A stretch of DNA of 64,000 nt from Corynebacterium atypicum. Lineage in GTDB: Bacteria; Actinomycetota; Actinomycetes; Mycobacteriales; Mycobacteriaceae. The stretch is from the NCBI RefSeq assembly GCF_000732945.1, contig NZ_CP008944.1, positions 2,242,310 through 2,306,309 on the forward strand, read 5' to 3'. The notes below the pieces were generated by a model, which did not search any database, was not told where the DNA came from, and saw nothing but the letters and a program-made list of their open reading frames with translations. This document shows, piece by piece, positions 19,541-28,215 of this stretch. Both the position numbers and the translations under genes were made by a program. Position 1 is the stretch's first letter; each line of letters begins with the position of its first letter.

Positions 19541-19957
19541 CTAGCGCGAAGAGATCTGATCGGGCTGGCCCGGCACCGCTTGCGCCGGGTCTGAGCCCAG
19601 GGCCACGATCTGATTGTCCCCGTCCACGTGCACCACCTTCGGGCTAAAGGCGCGCGCCTCCTCGTCGGTAGCCTGGCGGTAGGCCATGATGATCACCAAG
19701 TCGCCCGGGCTGACCAGCCGGGCGGCCGCGCCGTTGATGCAGATCTGCCCGCGCCCGGCGTCGTCGTCGCTCGAGCGGATCACGTAGGTCTCCAGCCGGT
19801 TGCCGTTGTCGATGTCCACCACGGCGACCAACTCGCCGTCGATAATGTCGGCGGCGTCGCACAACGCGGCGTCGATAGTAATGGAACCCACATAGTGCAG
19901 GTCCGCCTGGGTGACCGTCGCACGGTGGATCTTGCCACCGAGAATCGTGCGCAGCAT
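19541..19957 (-). CDS. panD: aspartate 1-decarboxylase (pyruvoyl enzyme)
   Basis: 138 residues, standard PanD length. The self-cleavage site Gly24-Ser25 is seen in [11 protein letters not shown]; cleavage turns Ser25 into the pyruvoyl cofactor. [24 protein letters not shown] carries the active-site Asn and neighbours. The enzyme makes beta-alanine for pantothenate and CoA synthesis. Other pan genes are not in the window. It sits alone between the heme monooxygenase and DUF1846 genes, all on the minus strand. Confidence 0.96.
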   Translation of the reverse strand: MLRTILGGKIHRATVTQADLHYVGSITIDAALCDAADIIDGELVAVVDIDNGNRLETYVIRSSDDDAGRGQICINGAAARLVSPGDLVIIMAYRQATDEEARAFSPKVVHVDGDNQIVALGSDPAQAVPGQPDQISSR

Positions 19958-20132
19958 AGCGCCTTCCTACCTCGAACAAACTGGCTGGCCGCCGCATTAT
20001 GGGCAGGCCCGGAGCGCGAACAGATCTTACTCGCCGGCCCGCCTGATGCGATAACCAGCGCCGGGCCTCCCGCCGGGCCTCGCAAGGTTGAGGCGGCAGG
20101 CGTGCGGCTCGGCCTGCGGGCGCCGCATCCCG

Positions 20133-21620
20133 CTAGCGCTTGCGGTAAAGCTGCTTGCGCTGGTACTTCGGCTCGCAGGTCACCAACACACCCAAGTTCC
20201 TAAAGATCCCTTCGTCCACGGAACCCAGGATCGTGGTGGTGTGCACATCGCAGCCGCGCAGGTTCTTCAGCTGTGCCAACGCCCGGCGCGCGTCATCGCT
20301 GCTGGCCGCCGAGACGGACAGCGCGATGAGCACCTCGTCGGTATGCAGCCGTGGATTGCGCGAGCCCAGGTGCTCCGTCTTCAGGGTCTGGATCGGCTCG
20401 ATCGACTCCGGCGAGAGCAGGTTGATCTCCTCGTCGATGCCTGCCAGGTGCTTGAGAGCGTTGAGCAGCATCGCCGAGGAGCATCCCAGCAGGGGAGAGG
20501 TCTTGCCGGTAATGATCGCGGCGTCGGCAAGCTGAATTGCACTGCCCGGCTGGTTCGTCTTGCGCTCCACCTCGTTGGCGGCGGCCACCACCGCGCGGTC
20601 TGAGACCTTGCAGCCCGCCTTGCTCATGATCATCGCGATGCGGCCGGACTCCACGGGGTCCGACTCCTCGCGGCGCTCGTCGACGAGCGCCTTCAAGTAG
20701 CGGCGCACGATCTCTTGGCGCGCGGCATCCTGACAGGCCGCGTCGTCGCTAATGCAGTACCCCGCCATGTTCACACCCATGTCCGTCGGCGACTGGTAGG
20801 GGCTCGAGCCCTGGATTTCCTCCAGGATCTTGGCCAAGAGCGGAAACACCTCGACGTCGCGGTTGTAGCTGGTGACCTGCTTGCCGTAGGCGCGCAGGTA
20901 GAACGGGTCGACCAGGTTGATATCATCGAGGTCCGCCGTCGCGGCCTCGTAAGCCATGTTCACCGGGTGCTCGAGCGGCAGGTTCCAGATGGGGAACGTC
21001 TCGAACTTGGCGTATCCCGCGTCGATGCCCCGCTTATTCTCGTGATAGACCTGACTGAGGCAGGTAGCCAGCTTTCCGGAACCCGGGCCCGGCGCCGTCA
21101 CCACCACCAGGTCGCGGTCCGTCTCGACGTAGTCGTTGAGCCCGAAGCCGTCCTCGCTGATGACGGTCGCGGTATCGGTGGGGTAGCCCGGGATCACCCG
21201 GTGGCGGGAGACCTTGAGGCCGAGGCGCTCCACGCGCTGGATGAACTCCTGGGCGGCAACGTTGGAATCTTCGAGCTGCGTGATCACCACGTTGTCCACG
21301 TGGAAACCGCGCTCACGGAAGGCGTCGACCAAACGCAGGGCATCCTCCTCGTAGGTGATGCCGAGGTCGGCGCGCACCTTCTGCCTGGTCAGGTCCTTGG
21401 CGTTCAAGCAGATGACGATCTCGATTTCATCGCGCAGCCTTTCTAGCATCGCGATCTTGGTGTCGGGCGAGAACCCGGGCAGCACCCGGCTGGCGTGGTA
21501 GTCGTCGAAGAGCTTGCCGCCCATCTCGAGATAGAGCTTGCCGCCGATCTCCTGGCGCCTGGCGCTGATGTGCTCGCTCTGGAGCTTGATGTACTTATCG
21601 CGGTCGAAACCCGTCTTCAT
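20133..21620 (-). CDS. DUF1846 family protein
   Basis: 495 residues, the family's usual length. It starts [18 protein letters not shown] and shows the conserved blocks [44 protein letters not shown] (a P-loop-like glycine stretch) and [16 protein letters not shown]1846 proteins are widespread, soluble and uncharacterised; a nucleotide-binding role is often suspected from the GPGSGKLAT loop, which is inference. It follows a 250-bp gap downstream of dps. Confidence 0.88.
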   Translation of the reverse strand: MKTGFDRDKYIKLQSEHISARRQEIGGKLYLEMGGKLFDDYHASRVLPGFSPDTKIAMLERLRDEIEIVICLNAKDLTRQKVRADLGITYEEDALRLVDAFRERGFHVDNVVITQLEDSNVAAQEFIQRVERLGLKVSRHRVIPGYPTDTATVISEDGFGLNDYVETDRDLVVVTAPGPGSGKLATCLSQVYHENKRGIDAGYAKFETFPIWNLPLEHPVNMAYEAATADLDDINLVDPFYLRAYGKQVTSYNRDVEVFPLLAKILEEIQGSSPYQSPTDMGVNMAGYCISDDAACQDAARQEIVRRYLKALVDERREESDPVESGRIAMIMSKAGCKVSDRAVVAAANEVERKTNQPGSAIQLADAAIITGKTSPLLGCSSAMLLNALKHLAGIDEEINLLSPESIEPIQTLKTEHLGSRNPRLHTDEVLIALSVSAASSDDARRALAQLKNLRGCDVHTTTILGSVDEGIFRNLGVLVTCEPKYQRKQLYRKR

Positions 21621-21713
21621 GTCACCTCACTTGCTGGAAACAGACGCCCGATAGCATAGCGGGTTCAACCGGCTAAAACCCAACGGTTTGGCTGTGAAAT
21701 ACGATACGCAAAA

Positions 21714-21748
21714 ACCCGGCCTCACCAGCGTAAATGGTGAGACCGGGT
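21714..21748 (-). terminator. rho-independent terminator beyond dps
   Basis: ACCCGGCCTCACC (21714-21726) pairs with GGTGAGACCGGGT (21736-21748) with one mismatch. On the minus strand the stem is followed by a T5 run. It fits a terminator for dps transcripts, about 140 bp past its stop. The rest of the 21621-21888 gap shows no gene. Confidence 0.75.
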
Positions 21749-21888
21749 AAGCAAATCGCCCACTGTCGCTCGAGGGCTTGACCTGCCTTTTGGCGTGCCC
21801 TCTTTGTAGCGCGTGGGCTGAACGGGCGAAGCTAAGCCTTCAGCCTAGCGCCGAGGCGTAGCTGCGCACCAGTCGCCTGGCGCGGGAG

Positions 21889-22365
21889 TTACTTCTCCAC
21901 GTGGGCGCGCAGGAACCACTGGAACTTCTCCAGGCCGGCGGCCTGAGAGATGTAGATATCCTCAGTGATCGGGTCGATGTCGCCGGCCTCGGCGAGCGAC
22001 TCGCGCAGGCGCTCGATCACGGTGGTGTAGAGGTCGGCCAGCTTCTGGATGTGCTCCTGGGTATCGGCCTTGTTCAGGTCGTACTGCAGCGGAGTGCGGT
22101 TCTCCACGTGGCCAGCCGGGGTGCCAATCGGCGCGCCACCAAGCTGGGCGATGCGCTCAGCAACCTCGTCGGCGTAGCCGCGAACTTCCTCAACCTGCGG
22201 GTCGATCATCTCGTGGACAGCGATGAAGGAGGGGCCGGTCACGTTCCAGTGGACGTGCTTCAGGATCAGGTGCAGATCGTTGAAGTCAGTCAGGCGCTCC
22301 TGCAGGCCGTCGATCAGCTTCTTGGCGTCGTTTTCGTTGATTCCGGGAACTGTGTAATTGCTCAT
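21889..22365 (-). CDS. dps: Dps-family DNA-protecting ferritin-like protein
   Basis: 158 residues. The intersubunit ferroxidase ligands are seen in HLILKHVHWNVTGPSFIAVHEMIDPQVEEV (His, His and acidic residues in the usual order). Four helices follow, with GTPAGHVENRTPLQYDL in the long loop. Dps stores iron as ferric oxide and shields DNA under peroxide stress and starvation. A partial DtxR-like sequence lies about 50-65 bp upstream (22413-22429), with one full half-site. The hairpin at 21714-21748 would end its message. Confidence 0.93.
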   Translation of the reverse strand: MSNYTVPGINENDAKKLIDGLQERLTDFNDLHLILKHVHWNVTGPSFIAVHEMIDPQVEEVRGYADEVAERIAQLGGAPIGTPAGHVENRTPLQYDLNKADTQEHIQKLADLYTTVIERLRESLAEAGDIDPITEDIYISQAAGLEKFQWFLRAHVEK

Positions 22366-22699
22366 GGCCCTAAGTATAAGGAGTTTCCGGCGGTTGGCTA
22401 GGAAATTTAGGCTTAGGTTAACCAGCTAAGGGCAGTCTTACCTGCGTTTATTGGCTTTTTCTTGGTATTATGACGGCATTGATAGACATACCTTGATAGT
22501 ACGCTCGAACCATCCTCTAGCATCAAACTTTCCGCTACCCCGTTGCGGGGGTGCTTGGGTGCTGGGTGGAGGCCGCGCAACAGCGCTACATAATAGATGC
22601 AAACCCAAACGCGCCAGGCCCCAGAGCACGCCCGTCGAACCCGGCCGCGTCGCGCAGCACCAAGTAGGAGTCAAGTAGACGCCAAGTAAAGGAGCAGCC
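22366..22699. other. dps/nei divergent intergenic region with a partial DtxR-like box
   Basis: This 334-bp stretch holds the promoters of dps (minus) and the glycosylase gene (plus). At 22413-22429, TTAGGTTAACCAGCTAA contains one perfect DtxR half-site (TTAGGTTA) but an imperfect second half. A -10-like TATACT lies just upstream of the dps start on the minus strand (around 22370-22377). Nothing else is recognised. Confidence 0.35.
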
Positions 22700-23515
22700 A
22701 TGCCCGAAGGCCACGTCATCCATCGCCTCGCCGAAAAGCTGGACGCACGCTTCGGCGGCACGCCCGTGGAGGTCAGCTCGCCCCAGGGACGGTTTAGCCG
22801 CGAGGCAGCCGAGCTCAGCGGCTCCACCTTCGACGGCGCGGAAGCCTGGGGCAAGCACCTCTTTCTCCGCTTCGCCGAAGAGCGCATCGTACACATCCAC
22901 TTAGGCCTCATCGGCACCTTCCGCATCCAGCCCTTCGCCGAGCCCAAGGGCCAGGTCCGCCTGCGCATAGCGGACACCGGCCACCAGCTCGCCGCTGACC
23001 TCCACGGCCCCCAGTGGTGCCGGCTGATCACGCCCCCGGAGATGGAGGGGGTCATCGCCAAGCAAGGCGCCGATCCCCTGCGCGGCGACGCCAACCCGGC
23101 CGGCACCTTCGCAGCGGTGCAGCGCAGCCGGCGCGGGGTCGGCTCACTGCTGATGGACCAGAAGCTCTTCGCCGGAGTGGGCAACATCTACCGCGCCGAG
23201 ACACTGTTCCGGCTCGGCATCTCACCGGCGCTGCCCGGAAACCAGCTCACCGATGAGCAGCTGCACGCAATCTGGGCCGACCTGGTGGAGCTAATGGCGG
23301 CGGGCAAAGCCGCGGGAAGGATCGATACCGTACGCCCCGAACACACGCCCGAGGCCATGCATCGCCCACCGCGCAAAGACGACCACGGCGGGGAGGTCTA
23401 CGTTTACCGGCGGACCGGATTACCCTGCCTGGTCTGCGGCACCCCCATCGCGCAACGCATTCTCGACGGCCGCAACCTCTTCTGGTGTCCGGGCTGTCAG
23501 GGCGGGATCGCCTAG
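22700..23515 (+). CDS. Fpg/Nei-family DNA glycosylase/AP lyase
   Basis: 271 residues. After the initiator Met comes PEGHVIHRLAEKLD: Pro2 (catalytic nucleophile) and Glu3 are intact; GKHLF supplies the beta-clamp Lys. The helix-two-turn-helix follows (DQKLFAGVGNIYRAETLFRLGISP) and the C-terminal zinc finger has CLVC and CPGC. The MPEGH start (rather than MPELP) points to the actinobacterial Nei branch that removes oxidised pyrimidines; substrate preference is inferred. GGAG precedes the ATG. Its last 96 bp overlap the end of the opposite-strand vanZ-like reading frame. Confidence 0.9.
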   Translation: MPEGHVIHRLAEKLDARFGGTPVEVSSPQGRFSREAAELSGSTFDGAEAWGKHLFLRFAEERIVHIHLGLIGTFRIQPFAEPKGQVRLRIADTGHQLAADLHGPQWCRLITPPEMEGVIAKQGADPLRGDANPAGTFAAVQRSRRGVGSLLMDQKLFAGVGNIYRAETLFRLGISPALPGNQLTDEQLHAIWADLVELMAAGKAAGRIDTVRPEHTPEAMHRPPRKDDHGGEVYVYRRTGLPCLVCGTPIAQRILDGRNLFWCPGCQGGIA

Positions 23516-24099
23516 CCGGTCGCCTAAGGCGACCAAGACGACGAACACCACCACGGCCACCGCCGTCAGCACCAGCAACAACCGCTGCCAGCAGCGCCCA
23601 CCCAAGCCGGCTATCCAACCTCCAAGAAACGCCCCGCAGGTGTTATAGATGACGTCGTCGATGTCGCTGCGACCGAGCCCAAAGACGAACTGGGTCGTTT
23701 CGATCAGCACCGAGAACCCGAGGCCGGCCAGCGCAGCCTTCCCCACCGGGTGGTGGACGCGGCCCGATGCGCCTGACGCGCCACGACGCAGACGAGCCTC
23801 GCGCGCCCCGTCCCTGCGGCCAGCACCGCCACCAGCCAGCCGAAGGGCACGAAGAAGGCGACGTTACCCACGGCGTCGAAGACCGGGCCGAACCACGTCG
23901 GCGACCGGAAGAAATTATCGAAGGGGACAAGCTCCAGGCTGCGCACCCGCTGACGCTCTGGGCGCCACAGCAAGCCGATGCGAAAGAACGCCTTAAGCGT
24001 GGTGAGCGCCAGAATCACGCAGGCGTAGGCCGCGAAGAGGCCGATGATGAGCCCTCTCGGCGCCGGGTGGCCGGTACCGCGTACTCGCTCAGTTGCCAT
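23420..24099 (-). pseudogene. VanZ-like membrane protein, single frameshift
   Basis: The first frame starts at an ATG (24099, GGAG upstream) with a membrane helix (LIIGLFAAYACVILALTTL), then LELVPFDNFF and AVGNVAFFVPFGWLVAVL, the VanZ-like core. Coding then continues in another frame with GLGFSVLIETTQFVFGLGRSDIDDVIYNT, the other half of the VanZ signature (Glu-Thr and Asp-Asp motif), and a last helix. The switch lies about 23760-23830 and needs one inserted base. The C-terminal 96 bp overlap nei convergently. VanZ-like proteins are of uncertain function. A sequencing error cannot be excluded, as the region is G/C-rich. Confidence 0.72.
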
Positions 24100-24129
24100 G
24101 CGCTCCAGGCTATTCCATTGGGGCGGACG

Positions 24130-24215
24130 GTCACAGAGGTCGACACGGTGGCGGCACGCGCCGCAAAACCCCAGGTGAGAAATCGACACGGGCCGACTGT
24201 GTCGACCTCCGTGAC
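24130..24215. repeat. 17-bp inverted repeat, 52-bp spacer
   Basis: GTCACAGAGGTCGACAC (24130-24146) and GTGTCGACCTCCGTGAC (24199-24215) are inverted copies with one mismatch. A partial extra copy (ATCGACACGGG, 24182-24192) lies in the spacer. The repeat lies between the disrupted vanZ and the surface-protein remnant. The spacer has no gene and no U-run follows, so a simple terminator is unlikely. Confidence 0.8.
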
Positions 24216-24293
24216 GCCCCGCCGCGCGACCAGAAGCGGCGAAAGGCTCCAACCGTGCTCGCGGCACGGCCGGAGCCTGGTCACCCGGGGCGG

Positions 24294-24878
24294 CTAGACG
24301 CCACTACCCGTCGAGGATGGACCCGAGCCCGGCGCGCCCGGTAGCTCGGGGGCCGAGGACCCGGACGAGCCGGAGGAACCTGCGATGAGTCCGCCAATTC
24401 CACCGATGATCCCGCCAATCACGCCGCCAATGACGCTGGCGGAAGAGCCATCGCTATCAGACGAACCGCCGGGCTGGGCGTCCGGCTTGAGCCCGATCGG
24501 GTCGCCATCCACCTCACCAGCGGCCTGCACCGTCACCTCCACCGGCTGCCGGGTGGTCAGCTGGTAGCCGGTGGGCGGCACCACACGCATCATGTAGCTG
24601 CCATGCGCGATGTTGGCAAAGTTGACCCGGCCATCGCCGTCGGCGTCGTTCCACACCACGCCTGTCACGGCCGCAGTCGGAGCGCCCACGGTGGGGGTGT
24701 AGGTGGCGGTGAACTCCGTTCCTTCCCCGGCGGCGGGTGGGGTCGCCACGATGGTCACCGTGGTCGCCTTGCCCGTAAGCCCGGCGGCGGGCTTATAGGT
24801 GACCACACCGTTCGAATCGATGGTGAAGGTGCCCTGGCCGGGCACCTCGACGCTGCCGGCGGCTCCGACGCTCGACCC
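24294..24878 (-). pseudogene. 3' remnant of a repeat-containing surface protein
   Basis: Only the end of a large surface protein remains. The open frame begins right after an in-frame TGA (24879-24881). It encodes part of a CshA-like repeat (NGVVTYKPAAGLTGKATTV) and an SdrD B-like domain (VVWNDADGDGRVNFANIAHGSYM, then PPTGYQLT). A Gly/Ile-rich hydrophobic segment (GGVIGGIIGGIGGLIAG) and a Ser/Gly/Pro tail follow. No signal peptide, no start with a ribosome-binding site and no upstream repeats remain. Homologous full genes are usually several kilobases long, so most of the gene is deleted. Confidence 0.7.
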
Positions 24879-24895
24879 TCAGCACACACTGCACA

Positions 24896-24944
24896 GCAAG
24901 AAAGCCCCGGCCTTGAGCTCACACTCAAGACCGGGGCTTCTTGC
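24896..24944. terminator. long hairpin, probable bidirectional terminator
   Basis: GCAAGAAAGCCCCGGCCTTGAG (24896-24917 as arm) pairs with 24924-24944 with one bulge and one mismatch, and pairing extends outward through TGCA on each side. Such a stem immediately upstream of a 5'-truncated gene suggests that it once ended a neighbouring gene now lost. Confidence 0.55.
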
Positions 24945-25144
24945 ACTGCACGACCCAAGGTTGGACGCACTCACTGTGGTTTCCCGTTCGATCAGAGTTG
25001 CAAGGACCTCTCCGGCAATCCCTGTTGTGCTGATCTGTTTTAAGGTTATCCTTGCCTCTGGACAAGGGTCAAGGGGTCCATCAAAAGTGGGGCGAAAAAT
25101 CCATCTTCGCAGGTGAGCGATATTTTCTCCACCCCCATTTGGAG

Positions 25145-25163
25145 GTAGGTTGTCCTATCCTAA
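25145..25163. promoter_or_regulatory. orphan DtxR-like iron box
   Basis: On the minus strand this reads TTAGGATAGGACAACCTAC, which matches the corynebacterial DtxR consensus (TTAGGTTAGGCTAACCTAA) at 15 of 19 positions, with both outer half-sites nearly intact. It lies 262 bp before nnrD and 267 bp upstream of the minus-strand surface remnant. No iron-uptake gene is next to it. Confidence 0.5.
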
Positions 25164-25290
25164 ACTCGTTCAAGCCTATGCGCTCCAATCCCGCCGCGCC
25201 CTCTAGCACGACCACGCCCGAGCCGAGCCCGGCCGTCTCTCGCCGCTCCCACAACCTCGATTTGCCAACCTCGAACTCACTATCCCAAGA

Positions 25291-25312
25291 TCGAGAGGAG
25301 TCGACCTCTCGA
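25291..25312. repeat. palindrome and CCTCTCGACC repeats
   Basis: TCGAGAGG (25291-25298), 6 bp, CCTCTCGA (25305-25312) form a perfect inverted repeat. CCTCTCGACC occurs at about 25305-25314 and again at 25318-25327, and related ACCTCGA occurs twice around 25254-25272. The role is unknown. Confidence 0.6.
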
Positions 25313-25424
25313 CCGCTACCTCTCGACCAACTGAGGGGCACAGGGCGGGAGGGAAGCCGGCTCACCGCCCACGCGTCAGCACAAAGAAACGCGAAGAAAC
25401 ACGCCCGCCACTACAGTCGGCGCT

Positions 25425-27008
25425 ATGCAGCCGCTATACACAGTCCAAGCCATCCGAGCGGCCGAGGAGCCGCTGCTTGCCGCCCAGGACTATCCCGACG
25501 AGCTCATGCAATCCGCAGCCCACGCTGTAGCCGGCGCTGCGTTGGACATGCTGGCGTCGGTCAATCAGCATCGCAGCCGGATCCTGGTGTTGGCTGGCTC
25601 GGGAGGAAACGGCGGCGACGCTCTTTACGCGGGCGCGGAGCTCGCCCTCGCCGGCTATCGCCTCACCGCCATCCTTGTGGGCAGCAGGCCCCACGGGCCC
25701 GCGCTGGAGGCCTTCCGCAACGCCGGCGGCACCGTAGTCGAGGCAGCCGATGGCGAAGCGGCTGAGTACCTCGATGCTCCTCGGGCCGCGCTTGCCATCG
25801 ACGGCGTCGCCGGCCTGGGTGGAAAGCCCGGCCTGCGACCGGCTGCGCAGCGGGTGGTCGCTCAGCTGGAGGCTCACCGGGTGCCGATTCTTAGCGTTGA
25901 CCTGCCCTCGGGCATCACCGCCGACCACGCCGAGACCCCGGAGCCCGCGACCCCGGCCGACGGCGACCTTCCAGACCACGTCACGGCTTGCGTCACCGTG
26001 ACGTTCGGGGGGCTTCGCCGCGTCCACGGCCTGCACCCGGCCTGCGGCCAAGTGCTGCTGGCAGAGATCGCCACGCGCGCAGGCAGGCTGTCCGAGGTGC
26101 TAGCCAAACAGGCCGCCGAGCAGCCGGGGCGGGTGACGCTGACCCGCGCGATCGAGCGCAGCGAGTACAGCTGGAACCGAGGTCCGGCGCGCGCCTTACC
26201 GGCTTTTGCGCTGCCCAGCGCGGCCGAGCCCGAGGCTACGGCGGATAAGTACTCGCAGGGGGTGGCAGGCATCCTTGCGGGCAGCCCCACCTACCCGGGC
26301 GCGGGCCTGCTCTGCTGCGCGGGGGCGTTGCGCGCTACGCCGGCGATGGTTCGGTACGTCGGCAGGGACGAGCGCGTGGTTTCCGCATATCCCGAGGTGG
26401 TGCGCTCGGAGACCCTGGAGCACACCGGCCGGGTGCAGGCCTGGGTGGTGGGCCCGGGTCGTGGGACGGGGGAGGAGACGGGCGCTGAGCTGGACTGGCT
26501 GCTGCGCCGCGACGAGCCGGTGATTATCGACGCCGACGCGCTCACCGTTCTCGCCGAATCCTCGGCGCTGCGCCGGCTCGCTGCGGGCAACGGCAGGTGC
26601 GTGCTCGCCCCGCACGCTGGGGAGTTCGCGCGCTTTGGGGTGGGCGATGGACGTGACAGGATCGATGCGGCACGGGCGCTGGCCGCTGAGCTCAACGCCA
26701 CGGTGCTGCTTAAGGGCAGGTTCACGGTGGTTGCTCAGGCCGATCGGGCGGCGGTGGTCGATGCGGGTCACTCGTGGTCGGCTACTCCGGGCTCGGGTGA
26801 CGTGCTGGCCGGCGTACTCGGCGCGTTAGTTGCTGGTGCAGCTGCACGCGGCGAGCAGGTTTTTGGCGCCGTGGTCGCCGGGTGTGCGGTGCACGCGCGC
26901 GCGGCGTGGCTGGCCGCGCAGACGGAGTACGGTCCCGGCCCCATCGTGGCTAGCGATATCGCGGCGTTTCTGCCGCGCGCGATTGCACAGGCAAGCCCGC
27001 GGCTCTAG
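25425..27008 (+). CDS. nnrD: bifunctional NAD(P)H-hydrate epimerase / ADP-dependent dehydratase
   Basis: 527 residues, the fused form. The N-terminal epimerase half (about 1-235) has the GSGGNGGDALYAG nucleotide loop. The C-terminal dehydratase half (about 250-527) is a ribokinase-like fold with GPGRG, IIDADALTVL, APHAGEFARFG and the catalytic-site SATPGSGDVLAGVLGALVAGA. The enzyme repairs hydrated NADH and NADPH formed by heat or side reactions. It is a single gene after a gene-free region that carries an orphan DtxR-like box and several repeats, and it converges on the winged-helix gene on the minus strand. Confidence 0.95.
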   Translation: MQPLYTVQAIRAAEEPLLAAQDYPDELMQSAAHAVAGAALDMLASVNQHRSRILVLAGSGGNGGDALYAGAELALAGYRLTAILVGSRPHGPALEAFRNAGGTVVEAADGEAAEYLDAPRAALAIDGVAGLGGKPGLRPAAQRVVAQLEAHRVPILSVDLPSGITADHAETPEPATPADGDLPDHVTACVTVTFGGLRRVHGLHPACGQVLLAEIATRAGRLSEVLAKQAAEQPGRVTLTRAIERSEYSWNRGPARALPAFALPSAAEPEATADKYSQGVAGILAGSPTYPGAGLLCCAGALRATPAMVRYVGRDERVVSAYPEVVRSETLEHTGRVQAWVVGPGRGTGEETGAELDWLLRRDEPVIIDADALTVLAESSALRRLAAGNGRCVLAPHAGEFARFGVGDGRDRIDAARALAAELNATVLLKGRFTVVAQADRAAVVDAGHSWSATPGSGDVLAGVLGALVAGAAARGEQVFGAVVAGCAVHARAAWLAAQTEYGPGPIVASDIAAFLPRAIAQASPRL

Positions 27009-27111
27009 GGGGATGGGGGAATCCGTACGATGTGGCCGCCCGGGTACTATCCGGGCGGCGTGGTGGTGCCGAAAGCTGGAAGGCGGGCTGGCCGCCGCAA
27101 ACTGCCTGGGG

Positions 27112-28077
27112 CTAGGCGGCGGCGTTGACTACCTCGCCGTGGGCGATGACGCGCTGGCCGAAGTCGTCGTTGCCCTGCCAGCCCTCCGCGTGGCCACCGG
27201 GGCTCAGCACGAGGGAGGTATCGCCGTAGCTGGCCAGGTAGTCATCCACCGAGTCGAGCACCATGGTCCGCCGCAGGGCGCGTTTGATCTCCCCGCAGGT
27301 CACCTCGCATTGCCAGGAGGCCATCGAAAGGTCCTCGTCGAATCCGGTTAACCCGCGCGCGCAGGATACGGCGTGCTCGGCGACGGCCGCGGACAGCCCC
27401 GCCCACTGAGCTAAGTCTGCAGGCCCAGCGGGGCCGCGGGAGGCGATAAACCGCCCGGCTAGCTCGGCCAGCGCGGCGTCGCCGCGCAGGTCCACTGCGT
27501 TCCCAGGAAGGGAGTTGACGTGGGCGAAGGTGGCTTGCTGCCGGGTAGCGCCGCAGACGACCTCGCCTTCAGAGGCGAGGATGCGCAGCAGGTGCACGCC
27601 CCGGCCGCCGTCGGGGTCGATGCCGATCTCGGCAAAGATGGCGAATGCCTCGAAGCCGGTCAGCGGTTGGGTGAAGGGCCGCCCGGCCAGCTCGGCGTGG
27701 ATAGTCTTGCGGGCCCGCGAGATCTCTTCTGGTTGCAAGCCCAGGACGTGGGCGCGCTGGACGGCCGCGAGTCGGGCGGGTGCCGAGGTTAAAGTGCGAG
27801 CCAGCCAGCGCGCGTCCTCGGCCGCCACCATGATGGGGGTATCCCACCCGGTGCGCGTGCGGACGATCTCGCCGCGGCGCACGCAGGCGATCACGTCATC
27901 CTCACTGCACTCTGCGCGCGCGGCGAGGGCACGAACCGCGGGCCAGAAGCGTTGGGCGCGCAGCGCGAGCATCTCGTGGAGTACTTCAACGGGCCCCGAG
28001 GCGGCCGGTCGCGCGGCGCTTTGCGCAAGGTGCTGCGCGATGAGCCGACGAGCCCTTATCTCTCGGTTCCGTTCCAT
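27112..28077 (-). CDS. winged-helix (HTH_42-type) DNA-binding protein
   Basis: 321 residues. The pattern is that of the HTH_42/DUF1006 group (AlkX/YcaQ relatives): an N-terminal RRLIAQHLAQ, a central domain with VGAW-like substitutions, FIASRGPAGPADLAQWAGLS as the winged-helix core, and a C-terminal TSLVLSPGGHAEGWQG. Related proteins include DNA glycosylases for crosslinks, but the catalytic QxQ-type motif of YcaQ is not seen here, so enzymatic activity should not be assumed. It converges on nnrD. Confidence 0.7.
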   Translation of the reverse strand: MERNREIRARRLIAQHLAQSAARPAASGPVEVLHEMLALRAQRFWPAVRALAARAECSEDDVIACVRRGEIVRTRTGWDTPIMVAAEDARWLARTLTSAPARLAAVQRAHVLGLQPEEISRARKTIHAELAGRPFTQPLTGFEAFAIFAEIGIDPDGGRGVHLLRILASEGEVVCGATRQQATFAHVNSLPGNAVDLRGDAALAELAGRFIASRGPAGPADLAQWAGLSAAVAEHAVSCARGLTGFDEDLSMASWQCEVTCGEIKRALRRTMVLDSVDDYLASYGDTSLVLSPGGHAEGWQGNDDFGQRVIAHGEVVNAAA

Positions 28078-28215
28078 ACCCTGCCATTGTAGCTATGGCT
28101 GGCCTTAGTTTAAAGAGCCAACCCTTTCCGCCGGTTTCCCGCCAGTTCGAACGCACGTACCCTTAAGGGTTTTCCGGGCATCGACGCAGACCGGACCGGC
28201 GGTAAGGTTCCGGTT

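Larger units (their letters stand above)
24879..25424. other. gene-free scar region before nnrD
   Basis: This 546-bp stretch lies between a truncated surface gene and nnrD. It contains the long hairpin 24896-24944, the DtxR-like box 25145-25163, an 8-bp-arm palindrome at 25291-25312 and clustered CCTCGA/CCTCTCGACC repeats (25255-25327). No credible reading frame is seen on either strand. Confidence 0.5.

Noticed and set aside
21751..21888. tRNA or small RNA gene downstream of dps
   Set aside because: No cloverleaf or conserved T-loop could be read; only the terminator hairpin beside it is convincing.
25254..25327. CRISPR array
   Set aside because: The repeats are about 10 bp, irregularly spaced and lack unique spacers; no cas genes are present.
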